This document shows positions 35,711-43,728 of a stretch of DNA of 47,185 nt, in pieces. The notes beneath the pieces were generated by a model. The model worked only from the letters and a program-made list of their open reading frames with translations, was not told the origin of the DNA and ran no database searches. Numbering within the stretch: position 1 is the stretch's first letter; each line of letters begins with the position of its first letter. The translations under genes and the position numbers were made by a program. The stretch covers positions 1 to 47,185 of the forward strand of contig JAENZL010000031.1 in NCBI GenBank assembly GCA_016841265.1, in the 5' to 3' direction. Source of the DNA: Methanobacteriota archaeon. GTDB lineage: Archaea; Halobacteriota; Methanosarcinia; Methanosarcinales; Methanosarcinaceae.

Positions 35711-36532
35711 ATGGCAGAAGTAGTGCTTATACCGAAAAAGGAAATTGACATCAAACTTGAGGCAGAGGCCATCACCCCTGACGCGTTTGCCGGCAAGAGC
35801 GCCGAAGAAATCGGAAAACTGGAAATCTGGCAGGGGCCAAAGACCTATCCCCTTGCCGAGTTTTTCGATGTGGAAAGAAATGAAGAGGATTTTGCCGGGG
35901 AAACTGCTGAAGATACCCTGATCCGCATAAAAGGGGACATGCTCCGGGTCAAAAAGATCGGAGAAGGCATGACCGCAGGCAGGATCGAGATTGAAGGTTC
36001 TGCAGGCATGCATGTAGGTACCGGGATGAAAGGAGGCGAAATCCTGGTCTCGGGAGATGTGGATTCCTGGGCAGGTATGGAAATGGAAGGCGGGCTTTTG
36101 CATATCAAAGGCAACGTCGGTGACCACGTTGGCTGCGCTTACCGGGGTTCCTGGCATGGGATGAAAGGCGGGCGCATCGTGATAGAAGGCTCTGCCAGGC
36201 ACCAGCTCGGCGGCGGCATGGACGGCGGGGAAATTTTCGTGGAAGGAAATGTGGAAGGCTTCTGCGGGATTCGCCAGACCGGCGGGCTTATTGCTGTCCG
36301 CGGCGGAGCCCTTCGCACTGTTGGGGTTGAAATGAGTGGGGGAACCCTGCTCATCGGAGGCCGGATCGAGCGCTTTTCTCCGGGCTTCGAATACGTCGGG
36401 TCAGAAACAGGCCCCGCTTTCGGAGACTTTGAGTTTGCAGGAGAGTTCAAGAAATTTGCAGGGGACTTTGCGATCAGCAAGCGGGCAAAAGGCGTGCTCT
36501 ACGTGGCTGCGGACGCAAACCCGGGGCTCTGA
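35711..36532 (+). CDS. fmdC: Formylmethanofuran dehydrogenase subunit C
   Basis: FmdC is a right-handed beta-helix-type subunit related to the C-terminal domain of glutamate synthase. The 273-residue protein has recurring Gly-rich turns (GMKGGEILVSGDV, GMEMEGGLLHIKGNVGDHVG, GGGMDGGEIFVEGNV), the diagnostic repeat. It scaffolds the complex and sits between fmdA and fmdD, starting 4 bases after fmdA. No departure from the family is seen. Confidence 0.95.
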   Translation: MAEVVLIPKKEIDIKLEAEAITPDAFAGKSAEEIGKLEIWQGPKTYPLAEFFDVERNEEDFAGETAEDTLIRIKGDMLRVKKIGEGMTAGRIEIEGSAGMHVGTGMKGGEILVSGDVDSWAGMEMEGGLLHIKGNVGDHVGCAYRGSWHGMKGGRIVIEGSARHQLGGGMDGGEIFVEGNVEGFCGIRQTGGLIAVRGGALRTVGVEMSGGTLLIGGRIERFSPGFEYVGSETGPAFGDFEFAGEFKKFAGDFAISKRAKGVLYVAADANPGL

Positions 36533-36542
36533 GGTGAGAGGA

Positions 36543-36932
36543 ATGGAAGTATTACTCATTACCGGAAGTACGATTGAGGAAGGCAAGCTTGCCAAGGGTG
36601 GAGACAAGCTGACCGCCGAATACCAGGCGGAATGTGCGGTCTGCTGGATTTCCCCTGAAGATTTTGAAGTGCTCGGTTCTCCCGAAAAGGTGAAAGTGAC
36701 CAGCCGGAACGGCAAACATACGGTTGCAGTCAACACGAAATGCACGGATGCGGTCCGGGAAGGGCATGTGTTTATGCCAAGGGCGATCTGGTCAAACGTT
36801 GTTATTGACCCCGATACTCTTTCCACGGGCTCTCCCCTGTACAAGGGCGCTCCTGTAAACATCGAGCCTACGGAGGACGAGGTCCTGAGCGCCGAAGACG
36901 TTGTTTTGAAAGTTTATGTCGGAGGGCTGTGA
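36543..36932 (+). CDS. fmdD: Formylmethanofuran dehydrogenase subunit D
   Basis: FmdD is homologous to the C-terminal domain of molybdopterin oxidoreductases such as formate dehydrogenase and helps bind the bis-molybdopterin cofactor together with FmdB. The 129-residue protein begins MEVLLITGSTIEEG and contains NTKCTDAVREGHVFMPRAIWSN. The start at 36543 follows GAGGTGAGAGG; an upstream extension of the frame lies inside fmdC and is rejected. Its stop is followed within a few bases by fmdB. Confidence 0.95.
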   Translation: MEVLLITGSTIEEGKLAKGGDKLTAEYQAECAVCWISPEDFEVLGSPEKVKVTSRNGKHTVAVNTKCTDAVREGHVFMPRAIWSNVVIDPDTLSTGSPLYKGAPVNIEPTEDEVLSAEDVVLKVYVGGL

Positions 36933-36934
36933 AT

Positions 36935-38242
36935 ATGGTTTCCAAAAACATAGTATGTCCTGTCTGCGGAGCAGCCTGTGATGATATCCAGGTCGAACTC
37001 GGGGACGGATCAATTGAAGTAAAGAACGCATGCAGGATGGGAAGTGCCAAGTTCAGGGAAGTTGTAAGTTCCCACCGGCTCAGAGAGCCCCTCATAAAGG
37101 TGGAAGGAGACAGCAAGCCCCAACCCGCAGCCTGGGACGCTGCCCTTGAAAAGGCTGCTGATATCCTGGTTTCCGCAAAGCGCCCCCTGCTCTTCATGGG
37201 GAGCGAGACCTCCTGTGAAGCCCACGAAGTAGGGCTCCATATCGGGGAATACCTGGGGGCAGTTGTCGATTCCAATGCTACGATCTGCCACGGCCCGACA
37301 GCCATGGGAATCCAGGAAGCTGGAAAAGTCGGCGCCACGGAAGGGCAGAAGAAAAACAGGGCTGACCTTGTGGTATACTGGGGGACCAACCCGCTTGAGT
37401 CCATGCCGCGGCAGATGTCCAGGTACGGGGTTTTCCCGCGGGGCTACTGGACAAAGCGCGGGCGCTTTGACCGGACTGTCATCACCATTGACCCGAGAAA
37501 GACTCCCACCGCAGAAGCTTCCGACCTGCACATCCAGCTCAAACCCAATTCCGATTACGAACTGGCAAGCGCCCTTCTGACACTCCTGCACGGAAAAGAG
37601 CCCCATCCTTCGGTAGAAGAAATTACCGGGGTCTCCATCTCCACCATGAAAGAAATGCTCGAGATGATGAAGAACTGCAAGTTCGGGGCTATTTCCGTAG
37701 GCCTTGGCCTGTCCTCCTCCATAGGCAAGCACAGGAACGCCGAGATTGCCATGAACCTGGTCAAGGAGCTGAACAATTACTCAAAGTTCACTTTGGGCGC
37801 TCTCCGGGGTCACTGCAACGTCGCAGGCTTCAACCAGATAGCTTCCTACCTCTACGGCTACCCCTTCGGGCTTGACTTCATGAGGGGCCACCCCCGCTAC
37901 AACCCCGGAGAATTCACAACCGTAGACCTCCTCAGGGAAAAAGACGTGGACGCAGCCCTGGTTATGTGTGCCGACCTTGTCTGCCACATCCCCGCCGACT
38001 GTGCCTCCTACCTTGCCGAAATCCCCCTGGTCTGCCTGGACATCGCTCCCTGCCCGACCACGGTAGCATCCGACGTAGTACTCCCCGGAGTCATCGACGC
38101 CATGGAATGCGACGGGACCTTCTACAGGCTCGACGACGTTGCCGTGCACTTCGAACCCTTCACAACTTCCCCCTTCGAGTTCACGCAGAGCAACGAAGAC
38201 ACCCTGAAGCAGCTCTTTGCCAAGATCAAGGAAAGGGTTTAA
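36935..38242 (+). CDS. fmdB: Formylmethanofuran dehydrogenase subunit B (molybdopterin catalytic)
   Basis: FmdB holds the metal-pterin cofactor and a [4Fe-4S] cluster and reduces CO2 to formate (or the reverse). The 435-residue protein has cluster cysteines Cys8, Cys11, Cys15 and Cys33 and the metal ligand Cys118 in TICHGPTAMG, which matches the position known for the tungsten isoenzyme, so it is a cysteine and not selenocysteine form. Operon order EFACDB points to the molybdenum isoenzyme. ATG 36935 is chosen; a GTG at 36929 overlaps fmdD. It ends the operon, before a hairpin terminator. Confidence 0.96.
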   Translation: MVSKNIVCPVCGAACDDIQVELGDGSIEVKNACRMGSAKFREVVSSHRLREPLIKVEGDSKPQPAAWDAALEKAADILVSAKRPLLFMGSETSCEAHEVGLHIGEYLGAVVDSNATICHGPTAMGIQEAGKVGATEGQKKNRADLVVYWGTNPLESMPRQMSRYGVFPRGYWTKRGRFDRTVITIDPRKTPTAEASDLHIQLKPNSDYELASALLTLLHGKEPHPSVEEITGVSISTMKEMLEMMKNCKFGAISVGLGLSSSIGKHRNAEIAMNLVKELNNYSKFTLGALRGHCNVAGFNQIASYLYGYPFGLDFMRGHPRYNPGEFTTVDLLREKDVDAALVMCADLVCHIPADCASYLAEIPLVCLDIAPCPTTVASDVVLPGVIDAMECDGTFYRLDDVAVHFEPFTTSPFEFTQSNEDTLKQLFAKIKERV

Positions 38243-38316
38243 GGGAGCTTTTCTTTCCCGTGGGTTCATTTGAGAATGGTGGGAAACAAAGTGATGAAAT
38301 AATGAAATGATGAAAT

Positions 38317-38350
38317 GAGGGCGATTAAAGCCCTCTACTTCTTTTTTAGC
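38317..38350 (+). terminator. Terminator of the fmd operon
   Basis: GAGGGC and GCCCTC form a 6-bp stem around GATTAAA, and a T-rich stretch (TACTTCTTTTTT) follows, about 75 bases after the fmdB stop. Confidence 0.75.
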
Positions 38351-38700
38351 TTTTCAGTTTCCAGAGGTTTGATTTTCTAGTTTTTAGTTTTCTTTCGATT
38401 TGCTTTTCTGTTTTTTTCAGTTTCCAGCGCCATTATACAATTTTCTAGTTTTTCAATTTCCTGTGCCGCTATGTAATCTTTCTGGCTTTTCACTTCCCAG
38501 TGAAGCAGTTGTCTTTATAGAGATCGAACCCCGGGAACTCACCGGTTGCGCAAGCAACCGGCCTTTCCTGAAACTATATTATGAAACTACACATAATCGT
38601 CGAAGTTTTAACATAGTAATAATCTTTGAATGTACTTTTATACAACCTGCCATTAAATACAATCGCTAATAATTATAACTGTAAAGTATTTACTAAGGTT
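38351..38700. other. Intergenic region with degenerate repeats and a GC-rich hairpin
   Basis: No gene is seen. From 38351 to about 38505 a degenerate unit of roughly 45-65 bases (TTTTCAGTTTCCAG followed by TTTTCTAGTTTTT) recurs about three times. A GC-rich hairpin at 38542-38561 follows. The remainder is AT-rich and should hold the promoter of the next gene. Confidence 0.5.
38542..38561. other. Perfect 8-bp hairpin with GNRA-type loop
   Basis: CCGGTTGC and GCAACCGG pair perfectly around the loop GCAA, a GNRA tetraloop if transcribed on the plus strand. It stands alone without an adjoining T run. A similar CCGGT/ACCGG-ended hairpin lies at 39825-39845 on the other side of the surface-protein gene. 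Confidence 0.6.
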
Positions 38701-38708
38701 TGATCCAA

Positions 38709-39713
38709 ATGTTCAAAAGAAGCAATATTGGCAAATGGCTGCTGCTTATGATATTTGTCTTAATTTTATCATCTGGTTCTGCAGGTGCCGATGATGATGA
38801 ATTGAACGATTCCGAATATAATGAAATCTCCGATTCTATAACGGAATTTGCAAATGATCCCTCGTTCATAGCCTACAGGGGAACCGTGCCGGAAACAATT
38901 GATCGGGAATGGAAAAATTCAATTTCAGATTGCTGGCTAAATCTTAACCGTATAGGGCCGTCATATTCCGAATTTGACAGCTCCATAACAAACATTGCTG
39001 TCAGTCATGTACTAATAATTGAATTGGGTTCTGAATATCAAGGAGAAGTAGATGACTCCAAAATTGACGAGATCTATCAGAAAATTGAGGATTACTGCGA
39101 AGAGCAGGAAGGAATAAGCGAAATCCCTGTTGTCTTTTTGTGGGATCAGGATGAGGGGGACCCATTACCGGACTACGGGCAAGAGATGTTTGAAAAGGCC
39201 GAGAGCAGTTCCGGATTCGTAGCTGCTCGAGGAACAATGCCTGTAATTATAGATGCCAGTGAAAAAAGGGAGTGGACAGATTCACTTGTTCAGTGTAGTC
39301 GGACACTTTGTAATCCTTCTCATCCTGATGCAGGAATTGGCGCGCATTTTGTTGAATTCGATGGCCCTGTGAGCAGTTTTGGGACCTCAATTAATGGATA
39401 TTTAGAAGTAGGTTTTCAGGGATACAGTTCAGAAAAAGTAAATGAATCTCTAATTGATGAAATATATCAAATAATCGAGGACAATTGTGAACTGAAAGGA
39501 ATAAGTGAAGTGCCAGTCGTTTTTATGTGGGGAGAAGAGGTAATTGAGGAAGAAGAGGTTGAGGCGCCGGCACTGGATGAAGTTGATAATGCTGATTTGT
39601 CAGATGAGAAAGAAGAAGCTGCGGATGATGAAACAACCAATCAAACACCTGGCTTTACTTCAATAATGGTCATTTTAGGGCTTTTGCTTCTGGTGAAGAT
39701 AAAGCGGAAGTAA
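38709..39713 (+). CDS. Secreted PGF-CTERM protein with a duplicated domain
   Basis: This 334-residue surface protein of unknown function has a signal peptide (about 9-27), two homologous extracellular domains of about 110-130 residues, an acidic linker, and a C-terminal PGFTSIMVILGLLLLVKIKRK arrangement of Pro-Gly-Phe, hydrophobic helix and basic end. That is the sorting signal cut by archaeosortase, which attaches the protein to the envelope. The domain duplication shows in FIAYRGTVPETID / FVAARGTMPVIID and ISEIPVVFLW / ISEVPVVFMW, each with nearby cysteines. ATG 38709 is preferred over TTG 38700. The gene is more AT-rich than its neighbours. Confidence 0.75.
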   Translation: MFKRSNIGKWLLLMIFVLILSSGSAGADDDELNDSEYNEISDSITEFANDPSFIAYRGTVPETIDREWKNSISDCWLNLNRIGPSYSEFDSSITNIAVSHVLIIELGSEYQGEVDDSKIDEIYQKIEDYCEEQEGISEIPVVFLWDQDEGDPLPDYGQEMFEKAESSSGFVAARGTMPVIIDASEKREWTDSLVQCSRTLCNPSHPDAGIGAHFVEFDGPVSSFGTSINGYLEVGFQGYSSEKVNESLIDEIYQIIEDNCELKGISEVPVVFMWGEEVIEEEEVEAPALDEVDNADLSDEKEEAADDETTNQTPGFTSIMVILGLLLLVKIKRK

Positions 39714-39753
39714 TTTTTTCTGGGAAGAGTTTTCCAATTACTGCTTCTACCTT

Positions 39754-39788
39754 ATAGCCTATGTTCGAACATACGGCTATTTTTTATT
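39754..39788 (+). terminator. Terminator after the surface-protein gene
   Basis: ATAGCC and GGCTAT pair around an inner palindrome TATGTTCGAACATA, and a T-rich run follows, 38 bases after the stop codon. The inner 14-mer nearly equals a motif upstream of the second modA. Confidence 0.75.
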
Positions 39789-39824
39789 TTTTTCAACTTC
39801 TTTTTCAATTTACGTATGGAAAAG

Positions 39825-39845
39825 CCGGTCGTCTTCGACGACCGG
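39825..39845. terminator. Strong GC-rich hairpin, possible terminator of the minus-strand mod operon
   Basis: CCGGTCGTC and GACGACCGG form a perfect 9-bp stem around TTC. On the minus strand it is followed by CTTTTCC and lies 80 bases after the last gene of the second mod operon. Confidence 0.5.
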
Positions 39846-39924
39846 TGAGAGCGTGGGGATCAGAAATCTATACGATTTAACTTTCCCGGGGACTGAAATC
39901 CTTTGTCAATAAACGGCTAAGCTG

Positions 39925-40749
39925 TCATTTTTTCCTGAAAGCCACTTTTTCGCCACAGCACCGGTGTAACTTCTTTGTTCCCCCTGCCTCGCTAAGCACG
40001 GTAAGCATATTCTTCGAATCGGTAATTTTTGTCCCCATTACTGCCGTAACCCCGCGTTCAAAGAAAGGCTTCGGGTACAGGGGTGCACTTGGGCCAAGCA
40101 GTATAACTTCTCTTGCCTCCCCGGAGGCTGCAAATTTCAGGAGCTCGTCCAGTGTGCCGTTGGCAAGGGTGCTGGCGCTGAGGATGATTACGTCAGAGGC
40201 GGGTAGGACTTCATCTGCCTTTTCCGAGGGTAGGGTTTTTACTTTCGGGGATTCGATTTCCCGCTTTTCAAGGACTGTCAGGCTCCCGGCTTTTTTCGAA
40301 ATACTCGGGACCATGGGGGCGAAGTATCCCACCATTGCAACCCTGTCTTCGGGGTTGATGAGGTCAAGGACGTCAAGTTCCGTGTCAGGTCCCGAAGCCG
40401 GGAAGCTTTCTGGTTTTTGGTCCAGGAGCATGTGGGAAAGGGCGTTTGCGGCTGCAATTCCTACGGCTGCTTCAAGGTGGTTTTTCGAGAGAGCCAGTTC
40501 AAGCAGGGTGCCTGCGGAGCTTCCTTTCAGCCTGCCTGCAAAACCCATGGCAGGGCAGCCGGAAAAATCAAAAATTGGGGTGCATGCCACTCCTCCGTAG
40601 CCGTCCGAGAGCATGACTCCGGTGTAGGCAAGGCCTATGCGGACGTCTTCGGCTTTTATTTCTTCAAGGGCAGGCCCGAAGTTTTGCCTGAGTTCGTTTA
40701 CGAGGGCGGGTACGGCTCCGGTTTCATAGTTTTTTTCGTTGCCTGTCAT
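39925..40749 (-). CDS. DUF364/DUF4213 family protein (putative metal-chelation)
   Basis: This 274-residue soluble protein has a small N-terminal enolase-N-like part (LSDGYGGVACTPIFDF) and a Rossmann-like C-terminal domain (RVAMVGYFAPMVP, DVIILSASTLANGTLDELL, LLGPSAPLYP), the arrangement of the DUF4213 + DUF364 family, proposed to handle heavy-metal chelates. It ends with a His-Arg-Cys-Cys motif (LHRCCGEKVAFRKK) that could bind metal. It is last in an operon with modA, modB, modC and modD, so a role in molybdenum handling is likely by context. Its start follows AAGGTGACC, 29 bases after modD. Confidence 0.82.
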   Translation of the reverse strand: MTGNEKNYETGAVPALVNELRQNFGPALEEIKAEDVRIGLAYTGVMLSDGYGGVACTPIFDFSGCPAMGFAGRLKGSSAGTLLELALSKNHLEAAVGIAAANALSHMLLDQKPESFPASGPDTELDVLDLINPEDRVAMVGYFAPMVPSISKKAGSLTVLEKREIESPKVKTLPSEKADEVLPASDVIILSASTLANGTLDELLKFAASGEAREVILLGPSAPLYPKPFFERGVTAVMGTKITDSKNMLTVLSEAGGTKKLHRCCGEKVAFRKK

Positions 40750-40778
40750 GAGGTCACCTTCATCTTTTTCCTTTTACT

Positions 40779-41576
40779 TTAATTTCCTGTTCTTTCTATT
40801 TTCGTCGTAAAGTCAAGGGGCTGTGCATAATACGGGGCACTCGAAACTATGATGTCCACGAAAGGCGCGTATTCGGGAATCTTTTCTGCCTTTATGCCTC
40901 CCACGGCGAGTTCGAGCTTCGGGTTGAGTATCTTGAGTTCGGGTCCCAGTTTCCGGAGTTCTTCAGGGGAAAGGTGGTCCAGAAGCATGATGTCGGACAT
41001 TTCGGCGAATTTGAAGGCTTCTTCCCGGGACCTGGGCTCGATTTCTATCTTCTTCAGGGCGCGGAGTTTTTCCAGTTCTCCTGCCACTTCCAGGTGGTTC
41101 TGGCTGAGCTGGATGGAATCGCTCAGGGAGTTCCTGTGGATGTCCCCTCCTCCTGCCCTTATGGCTTTTGTCTCGAACCTGCGGGTTCCGGGGTGGGTTT
41201 TCCTGCTTGCTGCGATTATTACATCCGGGTTTTCTTTTCTGGCTGCGTTTACAAAAGTTGAGGATTTGCTGGCTATGGCACACATGACGGTGAGGAAGGT
41301 CTGGGAAACCCTCCAGAATTTGAAAAGGGTCCTGAGCTCTCCTTCGGCTTCGAATATGCTGTCCTGGGGCTCGAATTTTTTCCCGTCCCTGATGTATTTA
41401 AGGACTTTCAGGCCTTTTTTTTCGTAGTATTCGGCCAGGTCTTCAGCACAGGCGCAAACCCCGGCTTCCCGGGTAAAAATCTTGAGTGTTCCTTTTCCTT
41501 CAAGCTTTAGCAGTTCTGCGCTTTCATCCTGATAGGGGCAGTCCTCAAAAAAGTACAGTTCAAAAAGATCGATCAT
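40779..41576 (-). CDS. modD: ModD, NadC-like putative molybdenum utilisation protein
   Basis: ModD is homologous to nicotinate-nucleotide pyrophosphorylase (NadC) but found with molybdate transport genes; its reaction is not known. The 265-residue protein has a NadC-like barrel with SRKTHPGTRRFETKAIRAGGGDIHRNSLSD and LSQNHL, corresponding to the phosphoribosyl/quinolinate site of NadC, and the VGGIKAEKIPEYAPFVDIIVSSA strand near the end. A Cys pair (CACAED region, about residue 41) is extra to what I expect. The start follows AAGGAGCC. It lies between modC and the DUF364 gene, transcribed with them. Confidence 0.85.
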   Translation of the reverse strand: MIDLFELYFFEDCPYQDESAELLKLEGKGTLKIFTREAGVCACAEDLAEYYEKKGLKVLKYIRDGKKFEPQDSIFEAEGELRTLFKFWRVSQTFLTVMCAIASKSSTFVNAARKENPDVIIAASRKTHPGTRRFETKAIRAGGGDIHRNSLSDSIQLSQNHLEVAGELEKLRALKKIEIEPRSREEAFKFAEMSDIMLLDHLSPEELRKLGPELKILNPKLELAVGGIKAEKIPEYAPFVDIIVSSAPYYAQPLDFTTKIERTGN

Positions 41577-41641
41577 GGTCTGGCTCCTTGCTCCTTTGTT
41601 CTTGGCATTTTATTTTTGCTTCTTAATTCCGGTTAGCTTAC

Positions 41642-42838
41642 TCAGCGTATTATTCTGGCATTTGCAGCTTTGAATACGGCATAAATTTCCTTTCCGATCC
41701 CGAGGTCCAGTAATTCACATGATGTTGGAGTTACCACGGCTTTTAACTCTGAAATTCCTGATTCGGAATTCCCCTGCCCCGAATTTCCTGCCGCAGAATT
41801 TCCGATTTCCATTTCGACCAGGACAAGGTGTTCCTTTTTGGAAATTCCAGTAACTATGCCCTTTACCGTGTTGCGGGCAGAACTTTCCACGGCTCCCCTG
41901 GCAAGGATTATTTCTTCCGGACGGATGGAAATACTTACTTCCTCTCCGGGTTCGGCGGAGTCGGCGGAATAGATCTCAAAGCTCTGGCTCTGGTCCCGGT
42001 TCTTTTTCTGGTCCCGGTTCTGGTTTTGATTTTGTTTCTGGATTTTATTCGGGATTTGATTCTGGCCCGGGCCCCGAATTTCAAGCACTGTGAGTTTTCC
42101 TTCGAGAGCCCTGACCTTTCCCTTCAGCACGTTGGTGCCCAGGAAATCCGCTACAAAATCAGGAGACGGGCGCCTGAATACGGATTCTGGATCTCCTTCC
42201 TGCATCACTTCTCCATTTCTTATGATAACCACCCTGTTTGCAAGGCTCCAGATATCGTCAAAATCGTGGGTCACGTGGAGCACGGTGGTCCGGTATTCCC
42301 GGATGGCTTTTTTCAGGGCTTCCCTCATCTTTTCCCTGTTCCTTATGTCAAGGGCGCTGAAGGGCTCGTCCAGGAGGAGGAGTTTTGGCCGGACAACCAG
42401 GCTCCTTGCAAGGGCTGCTCTTTGCTTTTCCCCTCCGCTGAGGGTGGTGGGTTTCCTGTGGAGAAGGCCGTCAATTCCTAGGATTCCGGCTATCTGCCGG
42501 ACTTCGCTTTCTATCTGTTTTTTGTCCCTGAGCTTTTTCCGGAGAGCGTATGCGATATTTTCAAAAACGTCCATGTGGGGGAAAAGCATGTGGTCCTGGT
42601 AGACGATGCTGATCTGCCTTTTGTCGGGAGGAAGCGCCGTAATATCCCTGCCTTCCAGGAATATACTGCCTTTTTTGGGTGCATAAAACCCGATTACGGT
42701 TTCTAGGAGGAGGGATTTCCCGCTGCCCGAAGGGCCTGTAAGCGCTACATAATCTCCTTTTTCAGCCTCCAGGTTCACACCGGTCAGTTCGAAACCCCCC
42801 ACGTCAAGGTGAAGGCTGTTTACTTCCAGGAAGTTCAC
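41642..42838 (-). CDS. modC: Second molybdate/tungstate ABC transporter ATP-binding protein
   Basis: This ATPase powers a second oxyanion importer. The 398-residue protein has Walker A GPSGSGKS (35-42), Q-loop VYQDHMLFPHM, signature LSGGEKQR, Walker B LLLLDEP and switch histidine HVTHDFDDI. The C-terminal TOBE region is interrupted by an Asn/Gln/Lys-rich low-complexity insert (NQIPNKIQKQNQNQNRDQKK, near residues 257-276) and by a second Gly/Asn/Ser insert (GNSAAGNSGQGNSESG). These make it about 50 residues longer than its paralogue at 19.6 kb. It overlaps modB by 4 bases (ATGA). Confidence 0.92.
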   Translation of the reverse strand: MNFLEVNSLHLDVGGFELTGVNLEAEKGDYVALTGPSGSGKSLLLETVIGFYAPKKGSIFLEGRDITALPPDKRQISIVYQDHMLFPHMDVFENIAYALRKKLRDKKQIESEVRQIAGILGIDGLLHRKPTTLSGGEKQRAALARSLVVRPKLLLLDEPFSALDIRNREKMREALKKAIREYRTTVLHVTHDFDDIWSLANRVVIIRNGEVMQEGDPESVFRRPSPDFVADFLGTNVLKGKVRALEGKLTVLEIRGPGQNQIPNKIQKQNQNQNRDQKKNRDQSQSFEIYSADSAEPGEEVSISIRPEEIILARGAVESSARNTVKGIVTGISKKEHLVLVEMEIGNSAAGNSGQGNSESGISELKAVVTPTSCELLDLGIGKEIYAVFKAANARIIR

Positions 42839-43728
42839 AGGCTGCCTCCTTCGAAACGCTCAAAAGTCAGGATTGCCAGGAAAGCGATCAACATCAACAG
42901 GACTCCGCTTGTGATTGCCATTTCAAGGTTCCCGTAGGAGATGTTCAGGTAAAGGGTCACAGGCAGGACTTCGGTGTGCATGTATGAGCCTCCTGCAAGG
43001 ATAAGTACGGCTCCGAAAGCTCCTATGCAGCGGGCAAAGGTGATCACCGCCGAGGCAAAAAGCCCGCTCCGGGCCATCGGGAGGGTTACGTTCCTGAAGG
43101 TTTCGAATTCCCCGTATCCGAAACTCCTGGAAACCTGTTCGTACCTGGGGTTTATGTCCTCGAATGTGGAGTAGATAACCCGGACTGCATAGGGAAAAGC
43201 TATGAAAAACTGGGCGACCACTATCCCGAGTTTGCTGAAGGGAACCTTTATTCCAAGGGTCTCGAGGAACGGTCCCAGAAAGCCCTGTCCGAAGAGGAGG
43301 AGAAGAGCAAGCCCAAGCACGAGTTCCGGAAATGCCATGGGAAGCCCGAGTATTGTTTTTACAAGGCTTTTTCCCGGGAAGGAAAAACGGGATAGGGCAT
43401 AGGCTGTCGGGATGGAACAGCCCATAACCGTTAATGTAGAAAGCGAGGCGGTGAGCACCGAAAGTTCCATGGAATAAAGCATCTCTTCCGACATTAGGGC
43501 CGAGAGGAGTTCGGAAGGCTTCAGGACGAGAAGCAGGGTTCCCACGGCCAGGAAAAGCAAAAAGGTGAAGAAAAAGGAGATGCCGATGGTGGCATTCCTG
43601 AACCAGGAATTCCTTACGCAGGTTTTTCTTATGCAGGAATTACTTATGCAGGAATCCCTTACGCAATTCTTTTCGTGGTTTTTTCCTGTGCAGCTTTCTT
43701 TTGTCCAAATTTTTCTTACGGACTGCAT
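42835..43728 (-). CDS. modB: Second molybdate/tungstate ABC transporter permease, Cys-rich N-terminus
   Basis: This is the membrane channel of the second importer. The 297-residue protein has about six membrane helices from residue 47 on and the coupling loop STFEDINPRYEQVSRSFGYGE. Before the first helix stands an unusual 45-residue cytoplasmic extension built from five pentapeptides (NCVRD, SCISN, SCIRK, TCVRN, SWFRN), with cysteines at 13, 22, 27, 32 and 37. The same segment in DNA (43594-43668) is a degenerate 15-bp repeat. The gene overlaps modA by 13 bases and modC by 4, so all three are translationally coupled. Confidence 0.92.
   Translation of the reverse strand: MQSVRKIWTKESCTGKNHEKNCVRDSCISNSCIRKTCVRNSWFRNATIGISFFFTFLLFLAVGTLLLVLKPSELLSALMSEEMLYSMELSVLTASLSTLTVMGCSIPTAYALSRFSFPGKSLVKTILGLPMAFPELVLGLALLLLFGQGFLGPFLETLGIKVPFSKLGIVVAQFFIAFPYAVRVIYSTFEDINPRYEQVSRSFGYGEFETFRNVTLPMARSGLFASAVITFARCIGAFGAVLILAGGSYMHTEVLPVTLYLNISYGNLEMAITSGVLLMLIAFLAILTFERFEGGSL

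Noticed and set aside
36336-36542. Upstream extension of the fmdD frame
   Set aside because: It lies inside fmdC; the ribosome binding site and family N-terminus mark 36543.
36935-38242. Possible selenocysteine in FmdB
   Set aside because: The metal-ligand position 118 is encoded as cysteine and there is no in-frame TGA.
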